6,281 bases of DNA from Deltaproteobacteria bacterium. Lineage in GTDB: Bacteria > Myxococcota > Myxococcia > Myxococcales > 40CM-4-68-19. Shown here piece after piece: positions 1 to 6,015 of this stretch. The translations under genes were made by a program, and so were the position numbers. The DNA lies in the NCBI GenBank assembly GCA_005879095.1, contig VBLM01000718.1:1-6281 (forward strand). Direction: 5' to 3'. Each line of letters begins with the position of its first letter. Position 1 is the first letter of the stretch. The notes beneath the pieces are model-generated. The model saw only the letters and a list, made by a program, of their open reading frames with translations. It was not told the DNA's origin and did not search any database.

Positions 1-3000
1 TTTGGCGGTGCCGGGGCGCTGGCGGACGATGCACAGGCCGCCGGTCCGGACGCGCGAACCGCGGCGCAGGTCGCGCAGCTCGCCGGCGGCGTGGACGCCG
101 AGCGCTTTCAGGCGCGCGCGCTCGAGCGCGACCGGATGCGGGCCGACGGTCATGCCGGTGCCGCGCAGGTCGGCGGCGATGCGCTCGCGCAGGTCCATCT
201 CGGGGAGGGGGCTGCGGGCGCGCTGGTGAACGGTGTTCACTTCTTCAGAGGAGCCCGGTGAACGCTGTTCACCGGCCGTTTCCTCGGCGAACGCGCGTAG
301 CGCGGCGATCGCATGCACCCGCGGATGCGCATTGACGTGGGCGAGCGGCTTTTCGTGGGGCGCGAGACCTGTTCCACCAGTTGCCATACTGCCGAGGGGG
401 TCCGACATCGGCGCGCTGTCCGGCAGATTCGGCCGCGCCGCTTGCGGCAGTATGACCATCGGTGGAAAAGGTTCCGCGCCCCCCGCTCCGGCGGCGGCGT
501 CTTCCCGCGGCTCGATGCGGGCGAACAGACCGGTGCCGCGGCGGGAAGCGGCTTCCGCCTGCCACAGCGCGGCCCGGCGCGTCGGTGGCGGTCCGCCGGG
601 GCGCGCCGGAATCGAGGCCAGCGCGCCGATCTCGGCCAGCCCCGTCAGCTCGTCCCGCCGCAGCGAAACTCGCGCCGCCAGGTCGGCGATCGACGCGAAC
701 GGCGCCCGCGCGCGCTCGTCCACCAGCCGCTTCCCGACGACTTCCCGCAGTCCGCGCGCATACCGCAGGCCGAGCCGCAGCGACAGTTCTTCCTCCGGCC
801 CCGGCCGCTCGAGCGTGCACAGCCAGTCGCTGCGCGCGACGTCGATGGCCTTGACCCGCACGCCCCGCCGCTGCGCGTCCTTCACCAGCGTGGCCGGACT
901 GTAGAAGCCCATCGGCCAGCAGTTGAGCATCGCCGCGTAGAACGCATGCGGGTGGTGCACTTTCAAAAACGCGCTGGCGTAGACCAGCAGCGCGAACGAC
1001 GCCGCGTGGCTCTCGGGAAATCCGTACAGCGCAAACGACGTGATCCCCTGCACAATCTCGTCCTGCGCTTTCAAAGCGATGCCGTTCGCCGTCATCCCGG
1101 AGCGCAGCCGGTCCTCGATGCGCTTCATCCGCTCCATGCTGCGCTTGTTCCCCATCGCCCGGCGCAGCTCGTCGGCTTCACCGCCGGTGAAGTTCGCCGC
1201 CGCCATCGCGATGCGCATCAACTGTTCCTGGAAGAGCGGCACCCCGAGCGTCCGCTCCAGTACCGGCTCGAGCGACGGATGCGCGTACGTCACCTTCTGC
1301 CGGCCCGCCCGCCGCTCGAGGTACGGGTTGACCATCTGTCCGACGATGGGTCCCGGCCGGATGATCGCGACCTCGACGACGATGTCGTAGAAGTGCGTCG
1401 GGTGCATCCGCGGCAGCGTCGCCATCTGCGCGCGCGACTCGACCTGGAAGACGCCGACCGTGTCAGCCTCTTGCAGCAACCGATACACACCCGGGTCGTC
1501 TGGTGGCAATTGCGCGAGATCGAGCGCGACACCTTCATGCGATTGAACCAGCGGAATCGCCTGCTCGAGCACCGCCATCATGCCCAGGCCGAGCAGATCG
1601 ATCTTGATGATGCCGAGGTCGGCGCAGTCGTCCTTGTCCCACTGCACGACGGCGCGGCCGGGCATCGACGCCGGCTCGATCGGCACGATCTCGTCCAGCC
1701 GTCCGCGGGCGATGATCATTCCGCCCGAGTGCTGGCCGAGATGGCGCGGCAGGCCGGCGATCTGCTGGCAGAGTTGCAGGTAGAGCCCGACGCGGCGGTC
1801 CTGCACGGCGAGGCCCGCTTCGCGCGCCCGGTTGGTCAAGGAATCGAAATCGCTGGTGAACTCGAACTGCGGCAAGAGCTTCGCCAGCCGATCCAGCTCT
1901 TCTTGTGGCAAACCGAGGACTTTTCCCATCTCGCGCGAGGCCGATCGCGCGCGATAGGTGATCACGTTCGCGGTCATCGCCGCGCCCGCCGCGCCGTAGC
2001 GCTGGTAGACGTGCTGGATGACTTTCTCACGCTGGTCTCCGCTGGGCAGGTCGAGATCGATGTCGGGCCACGCCTTGTGCCCGGTCGAATCGGTGCGCTC
2101 CTCGGAAAGGAAGCGCTCGAAGAGGAGACCCATCCCGACCGGATCGACCGCCGTGATGCGCAGCGCGTAACAGACCGCGCTGTTGGCGGCCGAGCCGCGG
2201 CCCTGGGCGAGGATGCGGTTCTCCTCGCAGAAGAGGACGATGTCGTGGACGATGAGGAAATACCCGGCGAGGCCGAGCTTCGCGATCAGCGCCAGCTCCC
2301 GTTCGAGCTGCTGGATCGCTTTCGGCCAGCGGGGGCTCGACGGGCCCTCATAGCGGTCGCGCGCGCCGATCATGGTCCGATGCCACAGCTCGCCGTCGAG
2401 CGATTCGGCGTGGAGGAACTGCGGTTCGGGCAGCTCGTAGCCGAGGTCGTCGAGCGTGAACGCGCAGCGCTCGGCGATCTCGCGCGTGGCCGTGACGGCG
2501 TCGGGCAGATCGCGGAACAGCGCGGCCATCTCCCGCGGCGGGCGGACGTGGCGCTCGGCATTGCGCGAGAGCAGCCGGCCGGCTTCATCGAGCGTGGTTT
2601 TCAAGCGGATGCAGCTGAGCGCGTCGAAGAGCGGCTTTCCCTGCGGGCCGGTGTGGCGGACGCCGCCCCCGGCGACCGTCCGCAGGCCCCGCGCGCGGGC
2701 GGCATCGATGCGGCGGCGGTTTTCGCGCTCTTCCTCGGGATCGAGGTGGCGCTGCACTTCCGCGTAGAGCCGGTCGGTGCCGAGGTGCTGGGCGAGAAGC
2801 ACCAAATCTTGTGGAGTTCCTTCGCTGAGCGCGACGAGCCCCTGGCGGAATTCGGCGAGCTGCGCCGGCTCGACGCGGCATTCTTCTTTCGAGGCGGTTT
2901 TTTGGTGTCCGAGCGTCAAGAGGCGGCAGAGGTTCTTGTAGCCGCGGCGGTCTTCACACAGGAGCGCGACGCGGCCGCCGCCCTCGACGTCGAGCTCGGC

Positions 3001-3525
3001 GCCGACCAGCGGGCGGACGCCCTCGCGGCGGGCGCTGGTGTGGAAGCGCGCCGCACCGTAGAGACCGCCGACGTCGGCGATGCCGAACGTGGCGTGGCCG
3101 GCGGCGGCTGCGGCGGCGGCGAGGTCTTCGGGGAGGGCGGTGGCGCGCAGGAAGGAAAAAGCCGATCGAGTGTGTAACTCCGTGTAATCACAGGAAATGT
3201 CAGACCCGCGTGATATGATGTTCCTGGGTGGGGCACGGGAGCCCCTTACGTAGAGGGTAGAGATTTTTTCGTTGGACGCGGGCGCGCTCAGATCGCGCAG
3301 CCCCGACTCGTGCATCCCGCCTTCCCCGAACGGCACCAGCGAGGGCCGCGGCGCCGGCGTCTCGACCAGGTCGTCCTCCGGAAACGGCGAGAGCTCGACC
3401 TCGGGCGCCCGCCGCGCGTCGATGGCGGCCTGGATCGGACAATCCTCGTGCGACTTGCGCGGGTCGCCACGGCCGATCTCGCGCTTCGCCAGCTTGCGCC
3501 GCTCCTCTCGCGACGGCCGCTTCAC
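1..3525 (-). CDS. dnaE2: Error-prone DNA polymerase DnaE2 (ImuC), C-terminus beyond the window
   Basis: C-family DNA polymerase of the SOS mutasome, which performs error-prone translesion synthesis with ImuA and ImuB. The frame is open from GTG 3525 to the left edge (1175 codons). A PHP domain begins at ELHTRSAFSFL (residue 116). The palm has GRGSAANS (442-449), WPDIDLDLP (486-494; D490 and D492 match the first catalytic pair) and KIDLLGLG (641-648; D643 is the third). Next come PMGFYSP (871-877), a helix-hairpin-helix region (about 916-960) and the start of the OB fold ending RQRPGTAK at the edge; roughly 80-100 residues should be missing. PHP metal sites are degraded (HTR for HxH, ADVGG for TDHDG, AGGGVRH for the later histidine motif), common in DnaE2. 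Two oddities are a 115-residue N-terminal extension and about 95 extra residues near 1010-1104. GTG 3525 was chosen because a good Shine-Dalgarno precedes it and coding-like codons follow; GTG 3336 and ATG 3315 are alternatives. Identity is very secure; the start is uncertain. Confidence 0.95.
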   Translation of the reverse strand, partial: MKRPSREERRKLAKREIGRGDPRKSHEDCPIQAAIDARRAPEVELSPFPEDDLVETPAPRPSLVPFGEGGMHESGLRDLSAPASNEKISTLYVRGSRAPPRNIISRGSDISCDYTELHTRSAFSFLRATALPEDLAAAAAAAGHATFGIADVGGLYGAARFHTSARREGVRPLVGAELDVEGGGRVALLCEDRRGYKNLCRLLTLGHQKTASKEECRVEPAQLAEFRQGLVALSEGTPQDLVLLAQHLGTDRLYAEVQRHLDPEEERENRRRIDAARARGLRTVAGGGVRHTGPQGKPLFDALSCIRLKTTLDEAGRLLSRNAERHVRPPREMAALFRDLPDAVTATREIAERCAFTLDDLGYELPEPQFLHAESLDGELWHRTMIGARDRYEGPSSPRWPKAIQQLERELALIAKLGLAGYFLIVHDIVLFCEENRILAQGRGSAANSAVCYALRITAVDPVGMGLLFERFLSEERTDSTGHKAWPDIDLDLPSGDQREKVIQHVYQRYGAAGAAMTANVITYRARSASREMGKVLGLPQEELDRLAKLLPQFEFTSDFDSLTNRAREAGLAVQDRRVGLYLQLCQQIAGLPRHLGQHSGGMIIARGRLDEIVPIEPASMPGRAVVQWDKDDCADLGIIKIDLLGLGMMAVLEQAIPLVQSHEGVALDLAQLPPDDPGVYRLLQEADTVGVFQVESRAQMATLPRMHPTHFYDIVVEVAIIRPGPIVGQMVNPYLERRAGRQKVTYAHPSLEPVLERTLGVPLFQEQLMRIAMAAANFTGGEADELRRAMGNKRSMERMKRIEDRLRSGMTANGIALKAQDEIVQGITSFALYGFPESHAASFALLVYASAFLKVHHPHAFYAAMLNCWPMGFYSPATLVKDAQRRGVRVKAIDVARSDWLCTLERPGPEEELSLRLGLRYARGLREVVGKRLVDERARAPFASIADLAARVSLRRDELTGLAEIGALASIPARPGGPPPTRRAALWQAEAASRRGTGLFARIEPREDAAAGAGGAEPFPPMVILPQAARPNLPDSAPMSDPLGSMATGGTGLAPHEKPLAHVNAHPRVHAIAALRAFAEETAGEQRSPGSSEEVNTVHQRARSPLPEMDLRERIAADLRGTGMTVGPHPVALERARLKALGVHAAGELRDLRRGSRVRTGGLCIVRQRPGTAK
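226..240. promoter_or_regulatory. Operator-like palindrome GTGAAC-N3-GTTCAC, copy 1
   Basis: A perfect 6-base inverted repeat, GTGAAC and GTTCAC, around GGT. It lies inside the extra DnaE2 segment, 32 bases centre to centre from a second, longer copy. The form resembles operators of TetR-family repressors. The GAAC half-sites are spaced one base too close for a GAAC-N4-GTTC LexA box. No gene start lies close by, so any regulatory role is unproven. Confidence 0.3.
255..275. promoter_or_regulatory. Operator-like palindrome with 9-base arms, copy 2
   Basis: The arms CCGGTGAAC and GTTCACCGG are perfect inverted repeats around GCT. The core GTGAAC-N3-GTTCAC is shared with the copy at 226-240. Two copies about three helical turns apart would suit paired binding of a dimeric repressor, but this pair sits in a coding region. 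It may be a relic of a captured promoter region or part of a repeat element. Confidence 0.35.
357..482. repeat. 38-base-armed imperfect inverted repeat inside dnaE2
   Basis: The left arm is 357-394 and the right arm 445-482, separated by 50 bases. The reverse complement of the right arm matches the left arm at 31 of 38 positions by hand alignment, including CATACTGCCG at the inner ends and GGGGCGCG at the outer ends. The arrangement (two related units facing each other across a short spacer) is that of a REP doublet/REPIN or a small MITE. No transposase is visible nearby. Both arms are translated as part of dnaE2 and have codon use unlike the surrounding gene. Confidence 0.6.
3181..3525 (-). 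other. N-terminal extension of the dnaE2 frame, possibly a fused small gene
   Basis: These are the 115 codons between GTG 3525 and the PHP domain. I do not recognise the peptide. It begins basic (KRPSREERRKLAKREIGRG), becomes acidic and proline-rich (EVELSPFPEDDLVETPAPRP), and then holds GEGGMHESGLRDLSAPASN. Up to about 3265 the third codon positions are nearly all G or C, as expected of a translated gene. From about 3265 to 3180 the GC content falls to about half and codons become atypical (ISTLYVRG, then RNIISRGSDISCDYT). No ATG, GTG or TTG lies in frame between 3313 and the PHP domain, where most DnaE2 proteins start within a few residues of ELH. It may be a true extension (mycobacterial DnaE2 also has one), or a small gene joined to dnaE2 when the native start was lost. 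Confidence 0.45.
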
Positions 3526-3529
3526 GCCG

Positions 3530-3536
3530 CCACCTC
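3530..3536 (-). promoter_or_regulatory. Ribosome binding site for the GTG 3525 start
   Basis: Read on the minus strand this is GAGGTGG; its GAGG core sits 7 bases before the GTG at 3525-3523. An in-frame TGA (3537-3535) overlaps its left side, so this GTG is the first possible start of the dnaE2 frame. The site favours translation starting here, whether the product is an extended DnaE2 or, in the ancestor, a separate small protein. Confidence 0.5.
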
Positions 3537-3545
3537 AAAAGCAAA

Positions 3546-3659
3546 AGCAACAGCGCACCGCGGAGGCGCAGAGAGCGCGGAGAAAAATTTTTTTTTTAAA
3601 AAAATACTCCGCGAACCTCTGCGCTCTCCGCGCCTCCGCGGTGAGATTTTGCCGTTGCT
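3546..3659. repeat. Large inverted repeat with an A/T centre between imuB and dnaE2
   Basis: The main arms are 27 bases each (3556-3582 and 3617-3643) and match at 25 of 27 positions; their shared end is CACCGCGGAGGCGC-like on both strands. Outer AGCAAC (3546-3551) and GTTGCT (3654-3659) are also inverted copies. The centre is A5-T10-A7 (3583-3604) followed by a short GC-rich spacer. The unit resembles 'CTCTGCGCTCTCCGCGCCTCCGCGGTG' repeats that I recall being scattered through many environmental bacterial genomes; a repeat search would settle this. It begins one base after the imuB stop and fills most of the gap to dnaE2. As RNA it would form a long hairpin, so it could weaken read-through into dnaE2 or stabilise the imuA-imuB message. 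It is not a classical stem-plus-U-tract terminator. Confidence 0.75.
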
Positions 3660-3660
3660 T

Positions 3661-5190
3661 TCAGTCATAGACCGCCTCGATTCGCCACGACTCAGTCGCG
3701 AGTTCCTTCGAGGCGCGAATCAACAGCCCGCCCGCCAGCTCCAGGTCGTACGAGTCGATCGCGACCGGCGCGTCCGTCCACCATTCCGCCACCGTCCGCC
3801 ATGGCCCCGCGCTCGCCACCACCCGCCCGCCCAACGCGCCCTCGCCGATGACGAGGAGCGGCGAGCCGCGATCGTCGCAGCGCACTTCGGCCGTCCGCGG
3901 CGGCCGCAGCGCGCGCGCCGCGAGCGACAGCTCGGAATCAGCCGGCAACGAACCCAACTGGTGAGGCGGCGGCGCAAACTTGGCCAAGCCGAGCGCGAAC
4001 GGCTCCCAGCGATCGGCCGGCAGCGGCCGCCCCACCCGCTCGGGCCCGACCAGCGCCGAGAGGCGCGCCACCGCCGCCGCCAGCTGCGTCGGGCTGGCGC
4101 CGCGCGGGCCGAACAGCGCCATCTGCTCCAGCACTTCGCGCGTCGGCGCCGCCGAAAGCCGCACCGCGCGGACACCGGCCGGCGGCGGCCGCGACTCGAC
4201 CGAGAGCCGCAAGAGCTGCAACAGCGACGGCGCCTCGCGGGTGGGCGCAGCCAGATCGAGCGCGCGCTCGTCCCACGACGCGTCGGCGAGCCTGAGCTGC
4301 AGGTAGATCTCGCGCGCCATCAGCCCGCGCGCCGAAAGCCGCTGCGTCAGCCGATCGAGGAGCCCTTTCCAGACGAAGAGCAGCGGCTCGATCGAGGAGG
4401 CGTCCCACTCCAGCTCCTCCCCTTCCTCGAACAGATCCGGCTCGGCACGCGGCGTGAGCGGCGAGACGTCCTGGCCGTGCGCGAGCCGCAGCAGCGCCGA
4501 TGCGTCCGTCCCGAGCCGCGCCGCCAGCGGTCCCGCCGGCAGCCGGGCGACGTCGCCCAGCGAGTGCAGCCCGAAGCGGCGCAGCGATTCGTACAGCTCG
4601 GCCGGGATCTCGAGCGCCTCCAGCGGCAGCGCGGCGAGGAACTCGCGCTGCTCGCCGGCAAGCACGACCTTGAATGCGCCGCCGCCCACGCCCCAGCGCG
4701 TCGGCTCCAGCGAGAGATCGGCCTCTGCCGCGCGGGCCGCGAGCCGCGCCACCGACTTGCTCTGTGCCACGCCGACCGCCGCCCGCAGCCCGACGCGCTC
4801 CGCGGCCGCAGTCAGCTCGCGCGCGACGGCGCGGGCATCGCCGATCAACGTCTCGAGGCCGGACACGTCGAGATACAGGAGCCCCGGCCCCGCCTCTTCC
4901 ACTCGCGGTGAAACCGCCGTCGCCGCTTCGCGCGCCGCCTGCGCCGCCGCCCGTTCGCGCTCGACCGATGCCTGCCGGGTCTGCAACCCGGGACAGATGG
5001 CGCGGGCTTCGGCCAGCGTCTGCCCGGGGGAGACGCCGTGCGCGGACGGCGTGGCGCCGAGGACGTGGGCGCGGGCGCCCAGATCGCGGCCGGCCTGCAC
5101 GACCGCCATCGGCTGCGCGGCCAGCTGCGGCTCGGTCCGCAGCGCGGCGATGAGCGAGAGCTCGGGTATGGAAAGGCAGGCGATCATCAC
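3661..5190 (-). CDS. imuB: ImuB, catalytically inactive Y-family polymerase homologue
   Basis: ImuB is the hub of the SOS mutasome: it binds the beta sliding clamp and recruits ImuA and DnaE2, but does not itself polymerise. At 509 residues it is a usual length. It opens with MIACLSIPELSLIAAL, where active Y-family enzymes have an aspartate-containing DMDxFFA-type motif. At 104-110 (LLYLDVS) the Asp-Glu pair of the family's S-x-D-E-A-Y-L-D motif is absent. A helix-hairpin-helix/thumb region lies near 186-226 and a little-finger-like part near 235-350. QMALF (356-360) fits the clamp-binding pentapeptide, in the place ImuB proteins carry it. The C-terminal extension ends WRIEAVYD, like other ImuB proteins. 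Translation starts at GTG 5190 or the adjoining ATG 5187. Only 3 bases separate it from imuA, so the two are probably co-transcribed and translationally coupled. Confidence 0.95.
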   Translation of the reverse strand: MMIACLSIPELSLIAALRTEPQLAAQPMAVVQAGRDLGARAHVLGATPSAHGVSPGQTLAEARAICPGLQTRQASVERERAAAQAAREAATAVSPRVEEAGPGLLYLDVSGLETLIGDARAVARELTAAAERVGLRAAVGVAQSKSVARLAARAAEADLSLEPTRWGVGGGAFKVVLAGEQREFLAALPLEALEIPAELYESLRRFGLHSLGDVARLPAGPLAARLGTDASALLRLAHGQDVSPLTPRAEPDLFEEGEELEWDASSIEPLLFVWKGLLDRLTQRLSARGLMAREIYLQLRLADASWDERALDLAAPTREAPSLLQLLRLSVESRPPPAGVRAVRLSAAPTREVLEQMALFGPRGASPTQLAAAVARLSALVGPERVGRPLPADRWEPFALGLAKFAPPPHQLGSLPADSELSLAARALRPPRTAEVRCDDRGSPLLVIGEGALGGRVVASAGPWRTVAEWWTDAPVAIDSYDLELAGGLLIRASKELATESWRIEAVYD

Positions 5191-5193
5191 ACG

Positions 5194-5934
5194 TCACTTC
5201 GGCAGAAGCGGCAGCGCCAACGGCAGCGGCGGCGACGGCGGCATCCGCTTGTGCCGCGAGACCGCGCCGACCGCGAGCGCGCCGCGCAGAAAGCGTCCCG
5301 GCGCGCCCTGGCGGCCTTCCCACTGCGCGCGCCCGCGCTCGAGCTCGATGGTGGCGGCCGCGAACGTCCCCGCCTGCGGCGCCCTCGCGAGCAGGAGCAG
5401 CGCGCCGCCGTGTTTCTCCGCCCTGCGCGCAAGCCGGGCCCACGGCGAGGCGCCGGGCGACGCCGTGCGCTTCTCGAACCGCACGACTTCGATCACGCCC
5501 TTCGGCCGCCGCGGCGGCGGCAGCACGCAGACGTCGCCCAGGTCGAGCGCGACCAGCGCGAAGCGCGCCTCCAGCGCGATCTCCGCCGCGCGCAGCGCCT
5601 GCACCGGATCGCGCGGACGGACCCAGAGCAAGCGGTCGAGATCGATGCCGCGAGCGGGATCGAACGAGCTGCCCGGATCGATCAGCGCGCACACCTCGCC
5701 GGCGGAAGTGGCCGCGGCGAGCGCCGCGCGCAGGAGCGCGGTGCCGCCGGCGCCGGGCGGGCCGATGACCTCGTGCAGCTGTCCGCGGGCGAGGCCGCCG
5801 CCCAGCGCAGCATCGAGCGCGGCGATTCCGGTCGGCAGCGGCCGCGGCGCCCGAGGCGAAAGGGCCGGCGCGCGGCGCAACTGTCCGTCGCGCAGCATCT
5901 GGTCGAGAAGCTCGCTCCGGGCGGCGAAAGCCAT
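5194..5934 (-). CDS. imuA: ImuA, RecA-like mutasome accessory protein
   Basis: ImuA is a RecA/SulA-like accessory protein of the ImuA-ImuB-DnaE2 translesion system; family studies link it to recruiting the mutasome to damaged DNA. This 246-residue protein has the expected length and order. It shows PTGIAALDAALGGGLARGQLHEVIG (34-58 region), a P-loop at 58-65, a RecA-like VCALIDPGSSFDPA (81-94), DLDRLLWVRP (98-107) and a hydrophobic strand ending LVALDLGD (127-134) in the Walker B position. The C-terminus is proline/leucine-rich (PSPPLPLALPLLPK). The P-loop reads GPPGAGGT, so the usual lysine before Thr is glycine and ATP binding may be weak or absent. ATG 5934 was chosen because it gives the family-like N-terminus and a GAGGG lies just upstream, although only 1-2 bases away. 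It is first in the cassette, behind a likely LexA box. Confidence 0.93.
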   Translation of the reverse strand: MAFAARSELLDQMLRDGQLRRAPALSPRAPRPLPTGIAALDAALGGGLARGQLHEVIGPPGAGGTALLRAALAAATSAGEVCALIDPGSSFDPARGIDLDRLLWVRPRDPVQALRAAEIALEARFALVALDLGDVCVLPPPRRPKGVIEVVRFEKRTASPGASPWARLARRAEKHGGALLLLARAPQAGTFAAATIELERGRAQWEGRQGAPGRFLRGALAVGAVSRHKRMPPSPPLPLALPLLPK

Positions 5935-5948
5935 ACCCTCGATCTAGC

Positions 5949-5977
5949 TAAACATGCGTTCAGGTGCAAGGGGTCAA
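5949..5977 (-). promoter_or_regulatory. Possible imuA core promoter
   Basis: TTGACC (5977-5972) resembles a -35 box. With a 17-base spacer it is followed by TGTTTA (5954-5949), a weak -10 that overlaps the putative LexA box. TTGCAC (5969-5964) with TAGATC 17 bases later (5946-5941) is an alternative. Either would place the start of transcription very close to the imuA start codon. Support is weak apart from the overlap with the LexA box. Confidence 0.25.
5950..5961 (-). promoter_or_regulatory. Putative LexA (SOS) box upstream of imuA
   Basis: On the minus strand this reads GAACGCATGTTT, which fits the Gram-positive/actinobacterial-type LexA consensus CGAAC-RNRY-GTTYG at all core positions (GAAC, R=G, R=A, Y=T, GTT, Y=T); only the outermost bases differ (T and A). 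It lies 15 bases before the imuA ATG, close enough for bound LexA to block transcription. imuA-imuB-dnaE2 cassettes are typically LexA-controlled, which supports the call. Confidence 0.65.
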
Positions 5978-5978
5978 A

Positions 5979-6015
5979 ATCGATCCCGACCGCGCCCAGA
6001 GCGGCCGGGATCGAT
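5979..6015 (-). terminator. Hairpin between the OmpA-like gene and imuA
   Basis: The arms 5979-5993 and 6001-6015 form a 15-bp stem with a single mismatch around a 7-base loop (GCCCAGA in + orientation). Read on the minus strand, the stem is followed by ATTTTGACC, a short T-run, 34 bases after the stop of the OmpA-like gene. That suits a weak intrinsic terminator separating that gene from imuA. The flanks (AGGGGTCAAA on the left; the complement of AGGTCTGAC on the right) also look loosely inverted, so it may instead be or contain a palindromic repeat unit. Confidence 0.5.

Larger units (their letters stand above)
214..500 (-). other. About 95-residue insert in DnaE2 before the OB fold
   Basis: In typical DnaE2 the segment after the ALWQAE-like motif (here at 572-555) leads within some 20-30 residues to a PLPEM...TGxTVGPHP motif (here PLPEM at 210-196). 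In this protein they are about 130 residues apart. The extra part, roughly residues 1010-1104, is low-complexity at first (AAAGAGGAEPFPPM), then SAPMSDPLGSMATGGTGLAP, a histidine-rich part (HVNAHPRVHAIAALRAFAEE) and GEQRSPGSSEEVNTVHQ. Codon use is mixed: parts end in G/C like the rest of the gene, but the stretches encoding SMATGGTG, EPFPP and GEQRSPGSSEE use many A/T-ending codons. Those stretches coincide with an inverted repeat and two palindromes. The boundaries come from memory of the family and are approximate. Confidence 0.6.

Noticed and set aside
226..275. The GAAC...GTTC palindromes as additional LexA boxes
   Set aside because: The half-sites are separated by 3 bases instead of the 4 found in the GAAC-N4-GTTC box before imuA, and no gene starts nearby.
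357..482. The inverted repeat as a CRISPR array or integron attC site
   Set aside because: There are only two units, facing each other rather than in tandem, with no cas genes, no integrase and no attC core-site pattern visible.
313..3177. A 954-codon open frame on the plus strand opposite dnaE2
   Set aside because: It is in codon register with dnaE2 on the other strand and its translation is arginine-rich with no recognisable domain. In GC-rich DNA, strong codon bias leaves the mirror frame free of stops; the minus-strand frame holds all the DnaE motifs.
3200..3550. A 116-codon minus-strand open frame before dnaE2
   Set aside because: It reads a different frame from the one with a ribosome binding site and G/C-ending codons (GTG 3525), and its translation is low-complexity Ala/Arg/Gly.
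3556..3643. A classical rho-independent terminator after imuB
   Set aside because: The A/T run lies in the loop of the hairpin rather than after the stem, so it does not fit the stem-plus-U-tract form.
3310..4911. A 533-codon plus-strand open frame across the repeat and imuB
   Set aside because: It lies antisense to imuB, has no recognisable domain and starts inside the dnaE2 frame. The same applies to the plus-strand frames at 4454-5947 and 5038-6033.
3938..5692. A 584-codon minus-strand open frame overlapping imuA and imuB
   Set aside because: It is an Ala/Arg/Gly-rich shifted reading of the imuA-imuB region; imuA and imuB explain the sequence in their own frames.
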